From the NCBI GenBank assembly GCA_019828595.1, contig JAHQRK010000001.1:682001-746000 (forward strand): a stretch of 64,000 bases of DNA, read 5' to 3'. The translations under genes and the position numbers were made by a program. The stretch's first letter is position 1. Each line of letters begins with the position of its first letter. Positions 24,588 to 36,280 of this stretch are shown piece after piece. The DNA is from Aphanomyces cochlioides. Lineage: Eukaryota; Oomycota; Saprolegniomycetes; Saprolegniales; Verrucalvaceae. A model generated the notes under the pieces. It saw only the letters and a list, made by a program, of their open reading frames with translations. It was not told the DNA's origin and did not search any database.

Positions 24588-25184
24588 ATGCTAGCGAAGA
24601 AAGATCCAACCATGTCGACGAAATCGTCCTCGTCCACGGTCGGCGAAGACAACCTTGTCCGCACGGGCATCATGTACAAGAAGGGCAGCAAGACGGGGTT
24701 CTTTAGCCGCGCGAATTGGAAACCGCGCTTTTTCACACTCACGTGGGACAAATTGTCGTACTATCTCTTTGAAGGCGGCGAGTTGAAAGGCGAAGTCGAT
24801 CTGCGCCAATGTAAACTCGATGACATTCAAGTCATGCCTGCCGACTCGAAAAAGACCGGCCACTCCGCCTCGTCGATTTGGCGTATCTCGATCAACACCC
24901 CCTCGAGACGGCTGCTCGTGGCAGCAGCGTCGGAGTTTGAAATGAACGAATGGCTTGAAGATCTGCGCGAAGTTGTCGCCCGACATGAACACCCTGAAGA
25001 CAGCCCCGTCGACTTGATCCGCCCAAGTGCAATCCTGCGGCCGACGTTGATGGATGCCATGGACGTCTTGGCAGTTTCCAACAAGCGCCGCATTTCGCTT
25101 GTCCCGGCACGGACATATCTTCGACGCAAGCCAAGACCCACGCTAGAACAAGATGAAAGCGACTTCGTGCCGCCCGTTGCTTAA
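24588..25184 (+). CDS. PH-domain protein (plus copy)
   Basis: A single-exon ORF of 198 residues. A pleckstrin-homology domain spans about residues 22-130: it starts VRTGIMYKKGSKTGFF, continues with NWKPRFFTLTWDKLSYY and GELKGEVDL, and ends in the C-terminal helix FEMNEWLEDLREVV with its invariant Trp. The tail reads RRISLVPARTYLRRK, shared with the convergent paralogue at 25394-25954. PH domains bind phosphoinositides or proteins at membranes; no second catalytic domain is present, so this is probably a small adaptor or membrane-targeting protein. Confidence 0.85.
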   Translation: MLAKKDPTMSTKSSSSTVGEDNLVRTGIMYKKGSKTGFFSRANWKPRFFTLTWDKLSYYLFEGGELKGEVDLRQCKLDDIQVMPADSKKTGHSASSIWRISINTPSRRLLVAAASEFEMNEWLEDLREVVARHEHPEDSPVDLIRPSAILRPTLMDAMDVLAVSNKRRISLVPARTYLRRKPRPTLEQDESDFVPPVA

Positions 25185-25393
25185 GTTAATCTTCGATCAT
25201 CATATATATTTACAAGTCTATTACCGGTAGTCTACTCCTCTCTCATGCTCATGGGAAGGATGAATGATCTTTTTAGTGACGGTCAACAAGTTGGTACTTC
25301 CTCATGGTACAAACACGTCGACACGCCCGACGATATGCTTCAAATGCATGCGAAAACAAACCAGCAGGCCGCGCTGGTGGCTGGTGGGCAAGA

Positions 25394-25954
25394 CTATATA
25401 CGTTCATCGCTCATGTAGTCGTCCAAAAGATGCGCATTCCTCAGCAACTCGCGGCGGAGATGGACGGATGCGGGCACGAGGACAATATTGCGACGATTCG
25501 ATTTCGACAAAATGTCGATGGAGCCCAAAAGCGACGGACGGACACGAGCATCCATGGGACGACGATAGATCACAGCTTCCATGGGGTCGTCATGTTGTTG
25601 TTCTTCATGCGGCATGACGACGTCGACCAAGTCTCGAATCCACTCGCGCATTTCAAACTCGGTCGGGAGTGCAATCACAAATCGGCGTTTGGGGGTAGAG
25701 ATGGCGACCCGCCAGATGGACGACGCAGACCTCCCCGTCTTCTTGCAGTCATTCGGCATGATTGCAATCGAGTTGCGCGAGCACGCTGTCAAATCAAGCT
25801 CGCCCTTGAGCGTCCCCCCTTCACACGTGTAGTACTGCAACTTGGTCCGCGTCAAGACACAATAGCGCGGCTTCCAGTTCTCCCGACCAAAGACGCCAGT
25901 CTTCTTGCCCTTCTTGTACAGCACACCCGTGCGGATAATCTTGGATCCTTCCAT
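25394..25954 (-). CDS. PH-domain protein (minus copy, paralogue)
   Basis: From the ATG at 25954 this ORF gives 186 residues. The PH domain mirrors its neighbour: IIRTGVLYKKGKKTGVFG, NWKPRYCVLTRTKLQYY, GTLKGELDL, KKTGRSASSIWRVAIST and FEMREWIRDLVDVV. The C-terminal tail again has a conserved block (RRNIVLVPASVHLRRE). The two genes are tail to tail, 209 bp apart, and look like an inverted tandem duplication. The frame stays open a few codons upstream of the ATG but without another ATG, so an upstream exon is possible. Confidence 0.82.
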   Translation of the reverse strand: MEGSKIIRTGVLYKKGKKTGVFGRENWKPRYCVLTRTKLQYYTCEGGTLKGELDLTACSRNSIAIMPNDCKKTGRSASSIWRVAISTPKRRFVIALPTEFEMREWIRDLVDVVMPHEEQQHDDPMEAVIYRRPMDARVRPSLLGSIDILSKSNRRNIVLVPASVHLRRELLRNAHLLDDYMSDERI

Positions 25955-26532
25955 CCACACAAGCAAAATTGGGCAATGGGGTTGTACCAAGTACGAACGT
26001 TACTACCATGAGTCACACCACCGTTGATGGCAAGATGGTGGGCGACCAAGTGATCGAATTGGCCGAAATGGCCACACGCTGCTGAGAAACCACGGACGGA
26101 ATGTGACCCATCTGCTCAAATGAGCCACGTTGCTCGACATCATAACCATCATGTTGCCTGACGACGATTGAGCCGCTGGAATATCATCTCTACCGCGCGG
26201 AGGATTTGTCGCATCGGAGTTCCAATATCTCATCATGCGGCCGAAGCAGCTGAACTCAAGATATCTCATTCCTTTCATGAGAGGATTCCAAGCACAGTGC
26301 TGTTACTTGCTCGTTGTAACTCGGCGCACCCTCCGCACCCTCCCTTGCGCTGACCACGGATGTCAGCAGGAGCGCTGTGGACACATCATGTTGAAGAGAA
26401 TACAAAATGAGTTTAGTATTGAAGGTCATATCTAGCTCCAAGCTGAGGGACAAAGCGAATCATCGCAAAGGTTGGAAGCTAAGGCCATTGTGGACAAACG
26501 AGTGTCGACAAGGCAGAGAGATGACGAAGAGT
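25955..26532. other. Intergenic stretch between PH gene and methionine synthase
   Basis: About 580 bp between the 5' end of the minus-strand PH gene and the 3' end of the methionine synthase gene. No coding region, RNA gene or repeat could be supported. Confidence 0.4.
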
Positions 26533-28839
26533 TTACAAAGTGGCGCGGACTTCAGCGGCGGCTTCGACCATGTGCTTCAAAGCAGCAATGGTTTCAGGCC
26601 AGCGGCGAGTCTTGAGACCACAGTCAGGGTTGACTACAAGTTGTTTGGCTGGCAAGAGAGCCAAGAACGAGTGAAGCTTGTCGACGATTTCTTGCTTGGG
26701 GGGCACGACAGGCGAGTGGATGTCGTACACACCAGGACCCAAGTCCTTCTTGTAACCAATCGACTTGAACGCACGGATAGTTTCATCGCCCGAGCGAGCG
26801 TTTTCAATCGAGTTGACATCGGCGTCGATTTCGTCGATCGATGGCATGCAGTCGTTGAATTCGCAGTAGCACATGTGGGTGTGGATGGAGGTTGGGTTGG
26901 CAGCAACGGCAGTCGAGAGGCGGAAAGCGTCGACGGCCCAGCGGAGGTATTCGTCCTTCTTGGAAGGCTTCAATGGCATACCTTCACGAAGAGCAGGTTC
27001 ATCGACTTGGATGATCGAGCAGCCGGCGCTTTCAAGAGCGGCGACTTCATCGCGCAAGCACAAAGCCAATTGGTACGCTTGGTCCTTGCGGGAAATGTCG
27101 AGACGAGGGAACGACCAGTTCAAGATGGTCACAGGGCCAGTCAACATACCCTTGACAGGCTTGTTGACGGAGAAACCTTGGGCGACCTTGAATTCACGGA
27201 CAGTCATGTCGTATGGGCGTTCCAAATCGGCGTAGATCACAGGGGGGCGTACGCAACGCGAACCGTACGATTGCACCCAGCCGTTTTGGGAGAAAGCAAA
27301 GCCGTTGAGCTTCTCAGCGAAGAATTCAACCATGTCCGTGCGTTCGGGTTCGCCGTGGACCAAGATGTCCAAGCCAAGAGCGTCTTGGATGCCGATGTTG
27401 TACGCGATTTGGGCATCGATTTGGGCTTCGTAGTAGGCTTGGGTGATCTTGCCGGTCTTCAATTGCGAGCGCAAGGCACGGATTTGAGGAGTTTGTGGGA
27501 ACGAACCGATCGTGGTTGTGGGCAAGACTGGGCAAGTGGTCATTTGGAGAGGTCGACGGGTTTCGAAGTCGGATGGGCGCTTCAAGTCAGCTTCAGTGAC
27601 GCCAGCGACGCGGCTTTGGACAGCAGGCTTGGCTGGGTTTTCCTTGTAGTAGTTGGCCCAGGCAGCAGCGGCGACTTCGAAGGCAGATTCGAGCGAGTCA
27701 GCCTTGAGGGCCTTGGCGATCAAGGCGACTTCGTCCAACTTCTCGTAAGCGAAGCTGAGGACGCCGTAGAGAGCAGAGAGGTCATTTTCAAAGTTCACTT
27801 CAGCCTTGGTGGTGTAAGGAACGTGTTGAAGTGAAGAGCTAGGCTGAACGGTCAAAGCGCCGTTGGCGTTCTTCGACACAACTTCGACGATGGACTTCAA
27901 GGTAGGGATTAACGAAGTGGAGATCTTCCAGATGCCGCGGCCATCAACGACACCAGCACCCAAGCGCTTGCCAGCAGGGAAGCCGTACTTTTGCAACAAG
28001 CTCAAGTTGTCACCGCGGGTGAAGTCGAGCGAGACAGCAGCGACCTTGGAGGTGACGAACCACTTGTACACTTCTTCGTCAATGGCTTCGAAGTACGTGA
28101 CCAAGTGCAAAGCGACGTTAGCGTTGGTCAAGGCACCAGCGGCGTCCTTGTCGCCGTAGACAGCGGCCAAATGTGGCAACAACTTGGTGGCGTGGGCACC
28201 GACGAGGGAAGGTTCATGGACTTGGACTTCCTTGACACCCACAGCAGCCAATTGGTTCAACAAACCGGCGTAGAGAGGAAGGATCTTGGCCAAGATGTCG
28301 CCCAACGTGGTCGTTTCGTCGTACTTGGCGAGGGCCAAGTAGGTCAAGGGACCCAAGATGACTGGCACGGTCTTGTCCTTGCCCAAGACGGCTTGGGCAC
28401 GCTCGACGGTGGCAATAAACGAGCCAAAGTTCGCCTTGGGGGCGGTGTGCACGTTCAATTCAGGGACTTCGTAGTGGTAGTTGGAGTCGAACCACTTGGT
28501 CATGTCCAAGGCAGGGATGCCGTCAACACCGCGGGCCATGGCAAAGTAGCGTTGCAAGCCGTTGGGGATCTTTTGGAATCGTTGGGGTTCCGTGCCAAGG
28601 TACGACGTCCAGTCCAAGACATGGTCGTAGAACGAAAACATGCCCACTGCGACGCGTTCAATGCCACGTTCAAGTTGGGCGGTCCAGTTTTGTGTTTCGA
28701 CCTTTTCAGCGACGGCACGAAGTTGGGCTTCGTCGACGGCACCACGCCAGAACTTTTCCAAGGCAAACTTGAGTTCACGGTTGGGGCCCATGCGGGGGAA
28801 CCCAAGCGATCCCGTGTCAATGTCGAGCGCGATGGCCAT
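26533..28839 (-). CDS. metE: Cobalamin-independent methionine synthase (MetE/MET6)
   Basis: An uninterrupted ORF of 768 residues, the normal length of the family. It transfers a methyl group from 5-methyltetrahydrofolate-polyglutamate to homocysteine, the last step of methionine synthesis, in the cytosol. The N-terminal half starts LGFPRMGPNRELKFALEKFW. The C-terminal catalytic half has TTTIGSFPQTPQIR, the DILVHGEPERTDMVEFF segment, IIQVDEPALREG, and the zinc ligands HTHMCYCEF and NPDCGLKTR. No residue appears missing. Codon use is strongly GC-biased at third positions, which is why long open frames appear on the opposite strand. Lack of introns and strong codon bias fit high expression. Confidence 0.97.
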   Translation of the reverse strand: MAIALDIDTGSLGFPRMGPNRELKFALEKFWRGAVDEAQLRAVAEKVETQNWTAQLERGIERVAVGMFSFYDHVLDWTSYLGTEPQRFQKIPNGLQRYFAMARGVDGIPALDMTKWFDSNYHYEVPELNVHTAPKANFGSFIATVERAQAVLGKDKTVPVILGPLTYLALAKYDETTTLGDILAKILPLYAGLLNQLAAVGVKEVQVHEPSLVGAHATKLLPHLAAVYGDKDAAGALTNANVALHLVTYFEAIDEEVYKWFVTSKVAAVSLDFTRGDNLSLLQKYGFPAGKRLGAGVVDGRGIWKISTSLIPTLKSIVEVVSKNANGALTVQPSSSLQHVPYTTKAEVNFENDLSALYGVLSFAYEKLDEVALIAKALKADSLESAFEVAAAAWANYYKENPAKPAVQSRVAGVTEADLKRPSDFETRRPLQMTTCPVLPTTTIGSFPQTPQIRALRSQLKTGKITQAYYEAQIDAQIAYNIGIQDALGLDILVHGEPERTDMVEFFAEKLNGFAFSQNGWVQSYGSRCVRPPVIYADLERPYDMTVREFKVAQGFSVNKPVKGMLTGPVTILNWSFPRLDISRKDQAYQLALCLRDEVAALESAGCSIIQVDEPALREGMPLKPSKKDEYLRWAVDAFRLSTAVAANPTSIHTHMCYCEFNDCMPSIDEIDADVNSIENARSGDETIRAFKSIGYKKDLGPGVYDIHSPVVPPKQEIVDKLHSFLALLPAKQLVVNPDCGLKTRRWPETIAALKHMVEAAAEVRATL

Positions 28840-29041
28840 CTTGGAGGCAAATTGCAGAATGGAGGAGAGGGATCCACCTGCCGAGGACGAAATCTTTTAA
28901 GACAAATGACTGCTTCCCCTCCACGTCAACTTCCTCGTTGAGATTCATGCGACATGGATTGATCGAGTCGATTGGCATCGCATGCCTCAATTGAGTTGAG
29001 CTTCACAACGGCGAGGCATGTGCCAGGTGATGCCATGGAGT

Positions 29042-29094
29042 GATTTGATTGGCTGATTGACGATCTTTGCGATTTCCAGGGATTTGATTGGCTG
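29042..29094. promoter_or_regulatory. Direct repeat with CCAAT boxes upstream of methionine synthase
   Basis: The 14-mer GATTTGATTGGCTG occurs at 29042-29055 and again at 29081-29094. On the gene's strand each contains CCAATC, about 200-250 bp upstream of the ATG at 28839. Two identical CCAAT-bearing repeats make a plausible activator site. The rest of the 28840-29345 gap shows nothing else recognisable. Confidence 0.4.
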
Positions 29095-29345
29095 GAGTTC
29101 GACTGTTTGAACTTGCCAATGACACAAACGCAAGGATCGCGCCTGTAGGCTGGTCGACGTTCCTGGCTCAACATTGATTCGCTCGCGATTAACGCAAGCG
29201 ACGGCCAGCTAGAAAGGCACGTGGAATGCCAGCGCCAGCCAGCCAGTGATTCTATACAGCCAACGCATTGGCAGTTGAGATTGACTTGTGACGTGGCAAC
29301 ACGAGAGACGGCCATGACACGACGCCCATTGTATATACGATTTTT

Positions 29346-31803
<2,458 letters not shown>

Positions 31804-31814
31804 GAATGCCTCGA

Positions 31815-31845
31815 CCCCGGATAATTTATAACTTATCCGGAATTT
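31815..31845. promoter_or_regulatory. Inverted pair of CCGGATAA / TTATCCGG elements before AFG2
   Basis: CCCCGGATAATTT at 31815-31827 and ACTTATCCGGAATTT at 31831-31845 form an inverted pair 12-42 bp upstream of the AFG2 start codon. The same core occurs in the EMC3/giant-gene and SLC35F promoters. Confidence 0.45.
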
Positions 31846-31927
31846 CGATTCATGATGTGAACATGGAAGTCAAGGATACGAAGTAGACAGTGTCTCCATG
31901 GATCCAACATATAATTGTATTCTCGAT

Positions 31928-33306
31928 CTACAAGTTTGCCTCTTCATTAGGCGAAGCGCGATAAAGCTCAAGATGGTCTTGGCTGCACTTGACGTGAATG
32001 GATTGGTTGGCAGGAACAAAATAGACGCGACCAGGGCCGAGTTCATTTTGGTCGTCATGAACACTTGCAAGCCCGTGGCCACTCAACACGACGAGAATCG
32101 ACGGACCAGAGACAGCAGGCAATGAATAAGACGTCGAAGGCGGCAATTTCAGCCGGTCAACCAGGAATTCAGGCACTGGAGGTGAATATCTCGTGAGGAA
32201 ATCATCGATAACCTTGCCACGCTCGACAGGAGGCGAGCCAACTTTGTACGTGAGCATATCGCAAAGTGTGTCCTTGTCTATGAATTTTGGGGTAAGGCCC
32301 GCGCGAACAACATTGTCAGAGCACGCCATGCATTCAATGCATTCGCCTATTCGAATATGAGCTGTTCAAAACAATATGGACATATAATACCCGAGATATA
32401 TGCATGAGGTTCGTTTGCTCCGAGGAATACTGCATCACCAGGCTCGAGAACAACATAATTCAAAATGTACGGCGAGAAAGCGCCTATGTCGTTTGGATAC
32501 TGTTCGTTGAGACGCAAAACGAGTGAATCCAGGGCTGTCAAGCTTTCCCGTTGTGCTTCAAGTCGCGATCGAAGAGATTCCAACGCTGTCACAGCTTTTT
32601 CAGGATCGCTGTAAATCATGGCACGGAAAAATGCTCGGAGGGATGGAAGATCGCGGTGTTCAACTACGGCTTCTGTCACGGCTGGATCAATCAGCAGACG
32701 TAATTCGTCTACTTGCTTGATGTTGTCGACGATTTGTTCCATGGGTCGAAATTGACACCTTCACACAATGGGATGAAGGAAATTATCGAGCATTGAGATA
32801 CGTACAATGCTTCAAACCGTGTGATTGCAATCGCCATTTCAGGTTTATGGTTGTCGTCCTTGTAAATGTGCGGAAAATCATGGTGTAGGCGTTTAGCCGC
32901 GGTTTTATCAGGATGGGCTTGGATTGACAAGGCTTGATTTACTGAGAGGACTTTGAACAAGTATGGAATTTCTTCGCCAGCCGTGCCGAGGACATGAGGA
33001 TTTTCCTAACAGTCGTCAATCTTCCTTGGAAGATACATCTCAAAATCCACCTTGATAAATTCCGAGAGCAATTGGGATGTGCTGGCAAGAGATGAAGGAC
33101 CATTAGGATGAGTTCCCATCCAGAGTTCCGCGTATGGTTCATTCTCTTTGACTTGGAACGTTTTGTCCGAAGCTGCCTAAGATCAATCGATCCGTGAGTC
33201 GAAATCCAGCGACGTTTCAGCTTCCTACCTTGAGATTCGCGACAACGCTGTCGGTGCCTTTCTTTCCCCATGCATATTGCTGCACAACACAATCTAGGGG
33301 TTGCAT
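31928..33306 (-). CDS. MPI: Mannose-6-phosphate isomerase (phosphomannose isomerase)
   Basis: Five exons (33306-33229, 33176-33051, 33005-32806, 32758-32391, 32346-31928) join to 396 residues. It interconverts mannose-6-phosphate and fructose-6-phosphate, feeding GDP-mannose and glycosylation. Landmarks are MQPLDCVVQQYAWGKKG at the N-terminus, YAELWMGTHPNGPS, VLSVNQALSIQAHPDK (zinc-binding QAHPDK), HKPEMAIAITRFEAL, the GDAVFLGANEPHAYISGE segment with the zinc His and Glu, and MACSDNVVRAGLTPKF. All zinc ligands appear present. An in-frame ATG at 33411 would add 35 residues; I prefer 33306 because family members begin a few residues before QQYAWG and because a TTATCCGGA promoter-like element lies between the two ATGs. 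Confidence 0.93.
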
Positions 33307-33394
33307 CTTTGTCGTATTTCCAAGTGTCGTGCCGTGGGTCAGAAGCGCAATGTCCACTGTGACGCCCTCGTCAAACACAACTTCGAAGGGATCG

Positions 33395-33403
33395 TCCGGA
33401 TAA
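33395..33403 (-). promoter_or_regulatory. TTATCCGGA element near the phosphomannose isomerase start
   Basis: The minus strand reads TTATCCGGA here, about 90 bp upstream of the preferred ATG at 33306 and just inside the alternative ATG at 33411. It matches the core seen before AFG2, SLC35F and EMC3. Confidence 0.35.
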
Positions 33404-33704
33404 AATCTCATGGAAAATTCGATTTAATTTTCTTAGAAAACACAAATTAAAAATAAAATATGAATAAAAATTGTGCATTTTTGTTGTTCATTTCAACTTT
33501 TGACGACGTAATGGATCGAACAGCATGATGGGTGGAACAACTGTCATGCTTGTGGTCCCATGAGAGAAAGTCCACAGCGATAATACCGGCTCTTCTTTAG
33601 CGTACAACCGACGAACGGCGCAGCTTTACGCCTCAGGTAGGTCGCCATACTGAGATTCAGTGTGTGTCGTGCATTGTCGAGATTACAAAGAGACACACAC
33701 ACGC

Positions 33705-33714
33705 TTATCCGGAT
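33705..33714 (+). promoter_or_regulatory. TTATCCGGAT element before the SLC35F-type gene
   Basis: TTATCCGGAT lies 42 bp upstream of the ATG at 33756. Its distance from the start codon is similar to that of the elements before AFG2. The remaining sequence between the two divergent genes (33412-33700) holds no supported feature. Confidence 0.4.
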
Positions 33715-33755
33715 GATCAACGTTGGATCTGGGTCAGATCCTTTGCGGCCATCCA

Positions 33756-35024
33756 ATGACCGAGAGTGCCACGTACCGCCGCGTCCTATGTCTCGGCCAA
33801 GCCATCTCGCTCTGCATTACGCTCACGAGTGTATGCACCCAGGAATTGACGCTGAACTATGGAGTAATGGAAGCTCTTGCGGCTCTAAGACTCATGAGAT
33901 GCCTTGATTTAGGTTCAATTGGCAGCGACGCAATCGGTCGGCAATTATTTCTTGCTCATGGGCTATTTGGCGCATCGGTGGTGGATCAGAGAAAGCAGTG
34001 ATGTGTCAGAGGTGTGGACGATTGTTTATTGCACGACTCATGCCGTGGCAGACGCCGTGGTGGAAATATATGCTCGTGGCATTTGCCGACGTTGAAGCGA
34101 ACTTCCTCGTTGTTCTCGCTTACAAGTACACGACAATCAGCAGTGCAATGCTGCTCGATTGCTTTACATTACCCGTTGTCATGTACCTCTCCATCACTTT
34201 CCTTCATGCCAAGGTTCGTCGGGCATGCGATTATTGTTATTCACTCGAATGTAGTACGCGGCGCAACACTACGTCGGAGTATCACTGTGTCTCGTTGGTA
34301 TTGCGTTCCTCATCACATCCGATATCTTTGTTTACCGCGGAAAGTTTACCACGGACAGCTTCAACGCGACAGCTCTATTTGGCGACCTCTTGTCTCTTCT
34401 TGGAGCTACAATCTATGGCGTTTCCAACGTCTCGCAAGAATATTTTGTCAAAACAAAGTCGAGAGTAAATTCATCCTCTCCTGCAATGCTCATGTCTATT
34501 TTAGAGTGAATTCCTGGGTAATCTTGGCTTGTATGGCTTTATCATTTGCGCTTGTCAAGCGTATTGGTATGAGCGCCATGACTTTCTCGCAGTCACATGG
34601 TCAGTGTCTCCTCTTTAAACTGTCTTACTATCCCTACGCAAATTAGGACGTCTGGCAGTGTTGTGTTCCTGTCGTTGTATGTTCTTGCGCTCTTCCTGAT
34701 GTATTCCATCACTGCGGTATTGCCTTTACTATCATATTCATGCATGCTCACACGATTGTCGAGTAGATCATGCTTCGGGATGGCGATTCTGCCATTTTTA
34801 ATATGTCCCTGCTTACCTCAGACTTCTTTGGCGTATTGGCAGGCGTCTACCTCTTCCATCAATCTCTAAGCTGGTTGTACTGCATTGGATTCGTCAGTAT
34901 CCTGGCGGGTCTCGTCGTTTATACCCGTGCACCTCCACCAACTTCAGTCTCAAACCTTGCACCTCATCCAGATGATCCATGCCTTCGACTTTTGCCAGGT
35001 CACATCAAAATCAACGAAGGATAA
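33756..35024 (+). CDS. SLC35F1/F2-like drug/metabolite transporter
   Basis: Seven short exons (33756-33863, 33913-34011, 34052-34213, 34255-34464, 34505-34599, 34647-34716, 34767-35024) join in frame to 333 residues, normal for the family. Conserved points are VLCLGQAISLCITLTSV in helix 1, TQSVGNYFLLMGYL, then WWKYMLVAFADVEANFLVV with the family's ADVEAN motif, YTTISSAMLLDCFTLPVV, LLSLLGATIYGVSNVSQEY, and SLLTSDFFGVLAGVYLF. About ten hydrophobic helices are predicted. SLC35F proteins belong to the DMT superfamily; substrates are poorly known. Read without introns the gene looks broken, but all six GT-AG introns restore one frame. It is divergent from phosphomannose isomerase and convergent with RanBP1. 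Confidence 0.9.
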
Positions 35025-35296
35025 CAAATCTAAGTCGAGAAGGCGATTGACAGGCTCGTCCTGACTGTACATCTTGCACTAACCTGATCAATGCCATCTA
35101 TCTATCTTCTTCCTCGAGTTGATTCCTTCACACGAGTGTAGATGATATAAATTTATATGCGAATATCGTGCCGAACTAGCTAGCATAGAGACACAAACTA
35201 AATCGACCTCCGAGCCGCAAGAAATCCTACGAGCTTGCACTCTTCGTGCCATCCATTTGGAGACGATGGCAGTGTAAGCAGCAAGCGATAATCGAC

Positions 35297-35911
35297 TTAA
35301 TCCTTCTTGACATCCAAACTTTCCAAGGCTTTGGCGGCATCATCACCAGCACTCGTGTCAGCGGCGTCAGCACCAGCTTCCAACGCCTTGTTGTTCTTCT
35401 TGGCATTTTCATGGGCTTCCATGAAGGCTTGGGCGTTTTCAGCGTTGGCGAAACGAAGTGCAAATGTCTTGGGTTCAACAACACCTTCCGAGAAATCGTA
35501 GCAGGTCCAGACCCAAGCACGGTCGCTGCCCATGTTGGGGGTCAATTGGGCACGCGATTCAACCAAATGGTTAATCAAAATCTTCAAAGTCTTTTCTTGA
35601 CGCATCAACATGCGGATTTTGCCGGCTTCTCTGTGCTTCAAGAAACGAACGTTGCCCACACCTCGTTCGCACCACGTCTTGTTGCCCGTACCCTTGTCCA
35701 ACAAGGTTTCTCGGAAGTCGAACAACTTGGCGCGGATGCTAAAGATCGTATCTTCGTCTTCTTCACCCGACACGACTTCGACTTCGTTGAGCTTCACAAC
35801 AGGTTCAAAGTACGCTTGTGGTTCTTCCGAGGCGCCGGTTTCGACTCCACCTTCGTCGTTTTCATTGTCTTCTTCGGCAGCCACAACCACTTTTTCTTCT
35901 CCCGTCGACAT
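35297..35911 (-). CDS. RANBP1: Ran-binding protein 1
   Basis: A single-exon ORF of 204 residues. After an acidic N-terminus comes a complete Ran-binding domain (about residues 33-165): AYFEPVVKLNEVEVVSGEED, TIFSIRAKLFDF, the signature WCERGVGNVRFLKH, RMLMRQEKTLKILINH, DRAWVWTCYDFSEG, and TFALRFANAENAQAFM. The C-terminus is Ala/Asp-rich. RanBP1 binds Ran-GTP and stimulates RanGAP-driven hydrolysis during release of export complexes in the cytoplasm. Its 3' end faces the SLC35F-type gene across 272 bp in which nothing else was recognised. Confidence 0.95.
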   Translation of the reverse strand: MSTGEEKVVVAAEEDNENDEGGVETGASEEPQAYFEPVVKLNEVEVVSGEEDEDTIFSIRAKLFDFRETLLDKGTGNKTWCERGVGNVRFLKHREAGKIRMLMRQEKTLKILINHLVESRAQLTPNMGSDRAWVWTCYDFSEGVVEPKTFALRFANAENAQAFMEAHENAKKNNKALEAGADAADTSAGDDAAKALESLDVKKD

Positions 35912-36190
35912 GTCTCCTCGCTTTGCAATTCGAAAATGACAGCCGCGAGCTCCTCTCCTTTTCTAGCCACTCACAGCCAAGATCGGATATTTTCCACCAA
36001 TCAAGTGTGGGCTGCTAGTCACTTTGGCAACCACCGCTTTCTTTCCCTCCTTTTTTTTTGTCTTTTTTTTTTATTGTGCCACGAAAGCACTGGAAAAAAA
36101 CAAAAACAAAAATTTTGACGTGTTTTCTAGAACGCCAAAAAAGATATGAAATTTTGTATAGAAAAGTCAACTTGGAATATTCCAATGTGC
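35912..36190. other. Intergenic region with homopolymer tracts, upstream of RanBP1
   Basis: About 280 bp between RanBP1 and the tRNA gene. It contains T-rich runs near 36050-36073 and A-rich runs near 36094-36115. No coding region or known motif was found. Confidence 0.4.
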
Positions 36191-36195
36191 AAAAA
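36191..36195 (-). terminator. RNA polymerase III terminator of tRNA-Ser
   Basis: The minus strand reads TTTTT four bases after the tRNA 3' end, a standard Pol III stop. Confidence 0.8.
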
Positions 36196-36199
36196 GACC

Positions 36200-36279
36200 G
36201 TCAGCTGTGAGATTCGAACTCACGCGGGTTGCCCCATTAACTTAGCAGGCTAACGCCTTAACCACTCGGCCAAGCTGAC
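36200..36279 (-). tRNA. tRNA-Ser (anticodon GCT)
   Basis: The 80-nt minus-strand sequence folds as a class II tRNA. The acceptor arms GTCAGCT/AGCTGAC pair fully. The D arm is GCC-GAGTGGTTAA-GGC, the anticodon loop CTGCTAA carries GCT at 36246-36244 (reads AGC/AGT Ser codons), the long variable arm has GGG-CAA-CCC, and the T arm is GTGAG-TTCGAAT-CTCAC. A and B box promoters are intact. The LINE array begins one base beyond its 5' end, yet the gene itself is whole. Confidence 0.95.
36265..36279. repeat. LINE target site within tRNA-Ser (first copy of the 15-bp repeat)
   Basis: CTCGGCCAAGCTGAC, the complement of tRNA nucleotides 1-15, sits at the left border of the array. It recurs at 38045, 44626, 51189 and 57771. 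Confidence 0.85.
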
Positions 36280-36280
36280 T

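Noticed and set aside
25304..26011. 235-codon plus-strand ORF over the second PH gene
   Set aside because: It is antisense to a clear PH domain and has no recognisable motif.
26407..28941. Long plus-strand open frames (475 and 316 codons) opposite methionine synthase
   Set aside because: They lie antisense to an intact, intronless MetE with every catalytic motif. They arise from third-position GC bias and show no recognisable domain.
33998..34869. SLC35F-type gene read as several broken ORFs, i.e. a pseudogene
   Set aside because: Six short GT-AG introns restore a single 333-residue frame covering the whole transporter family alignment.
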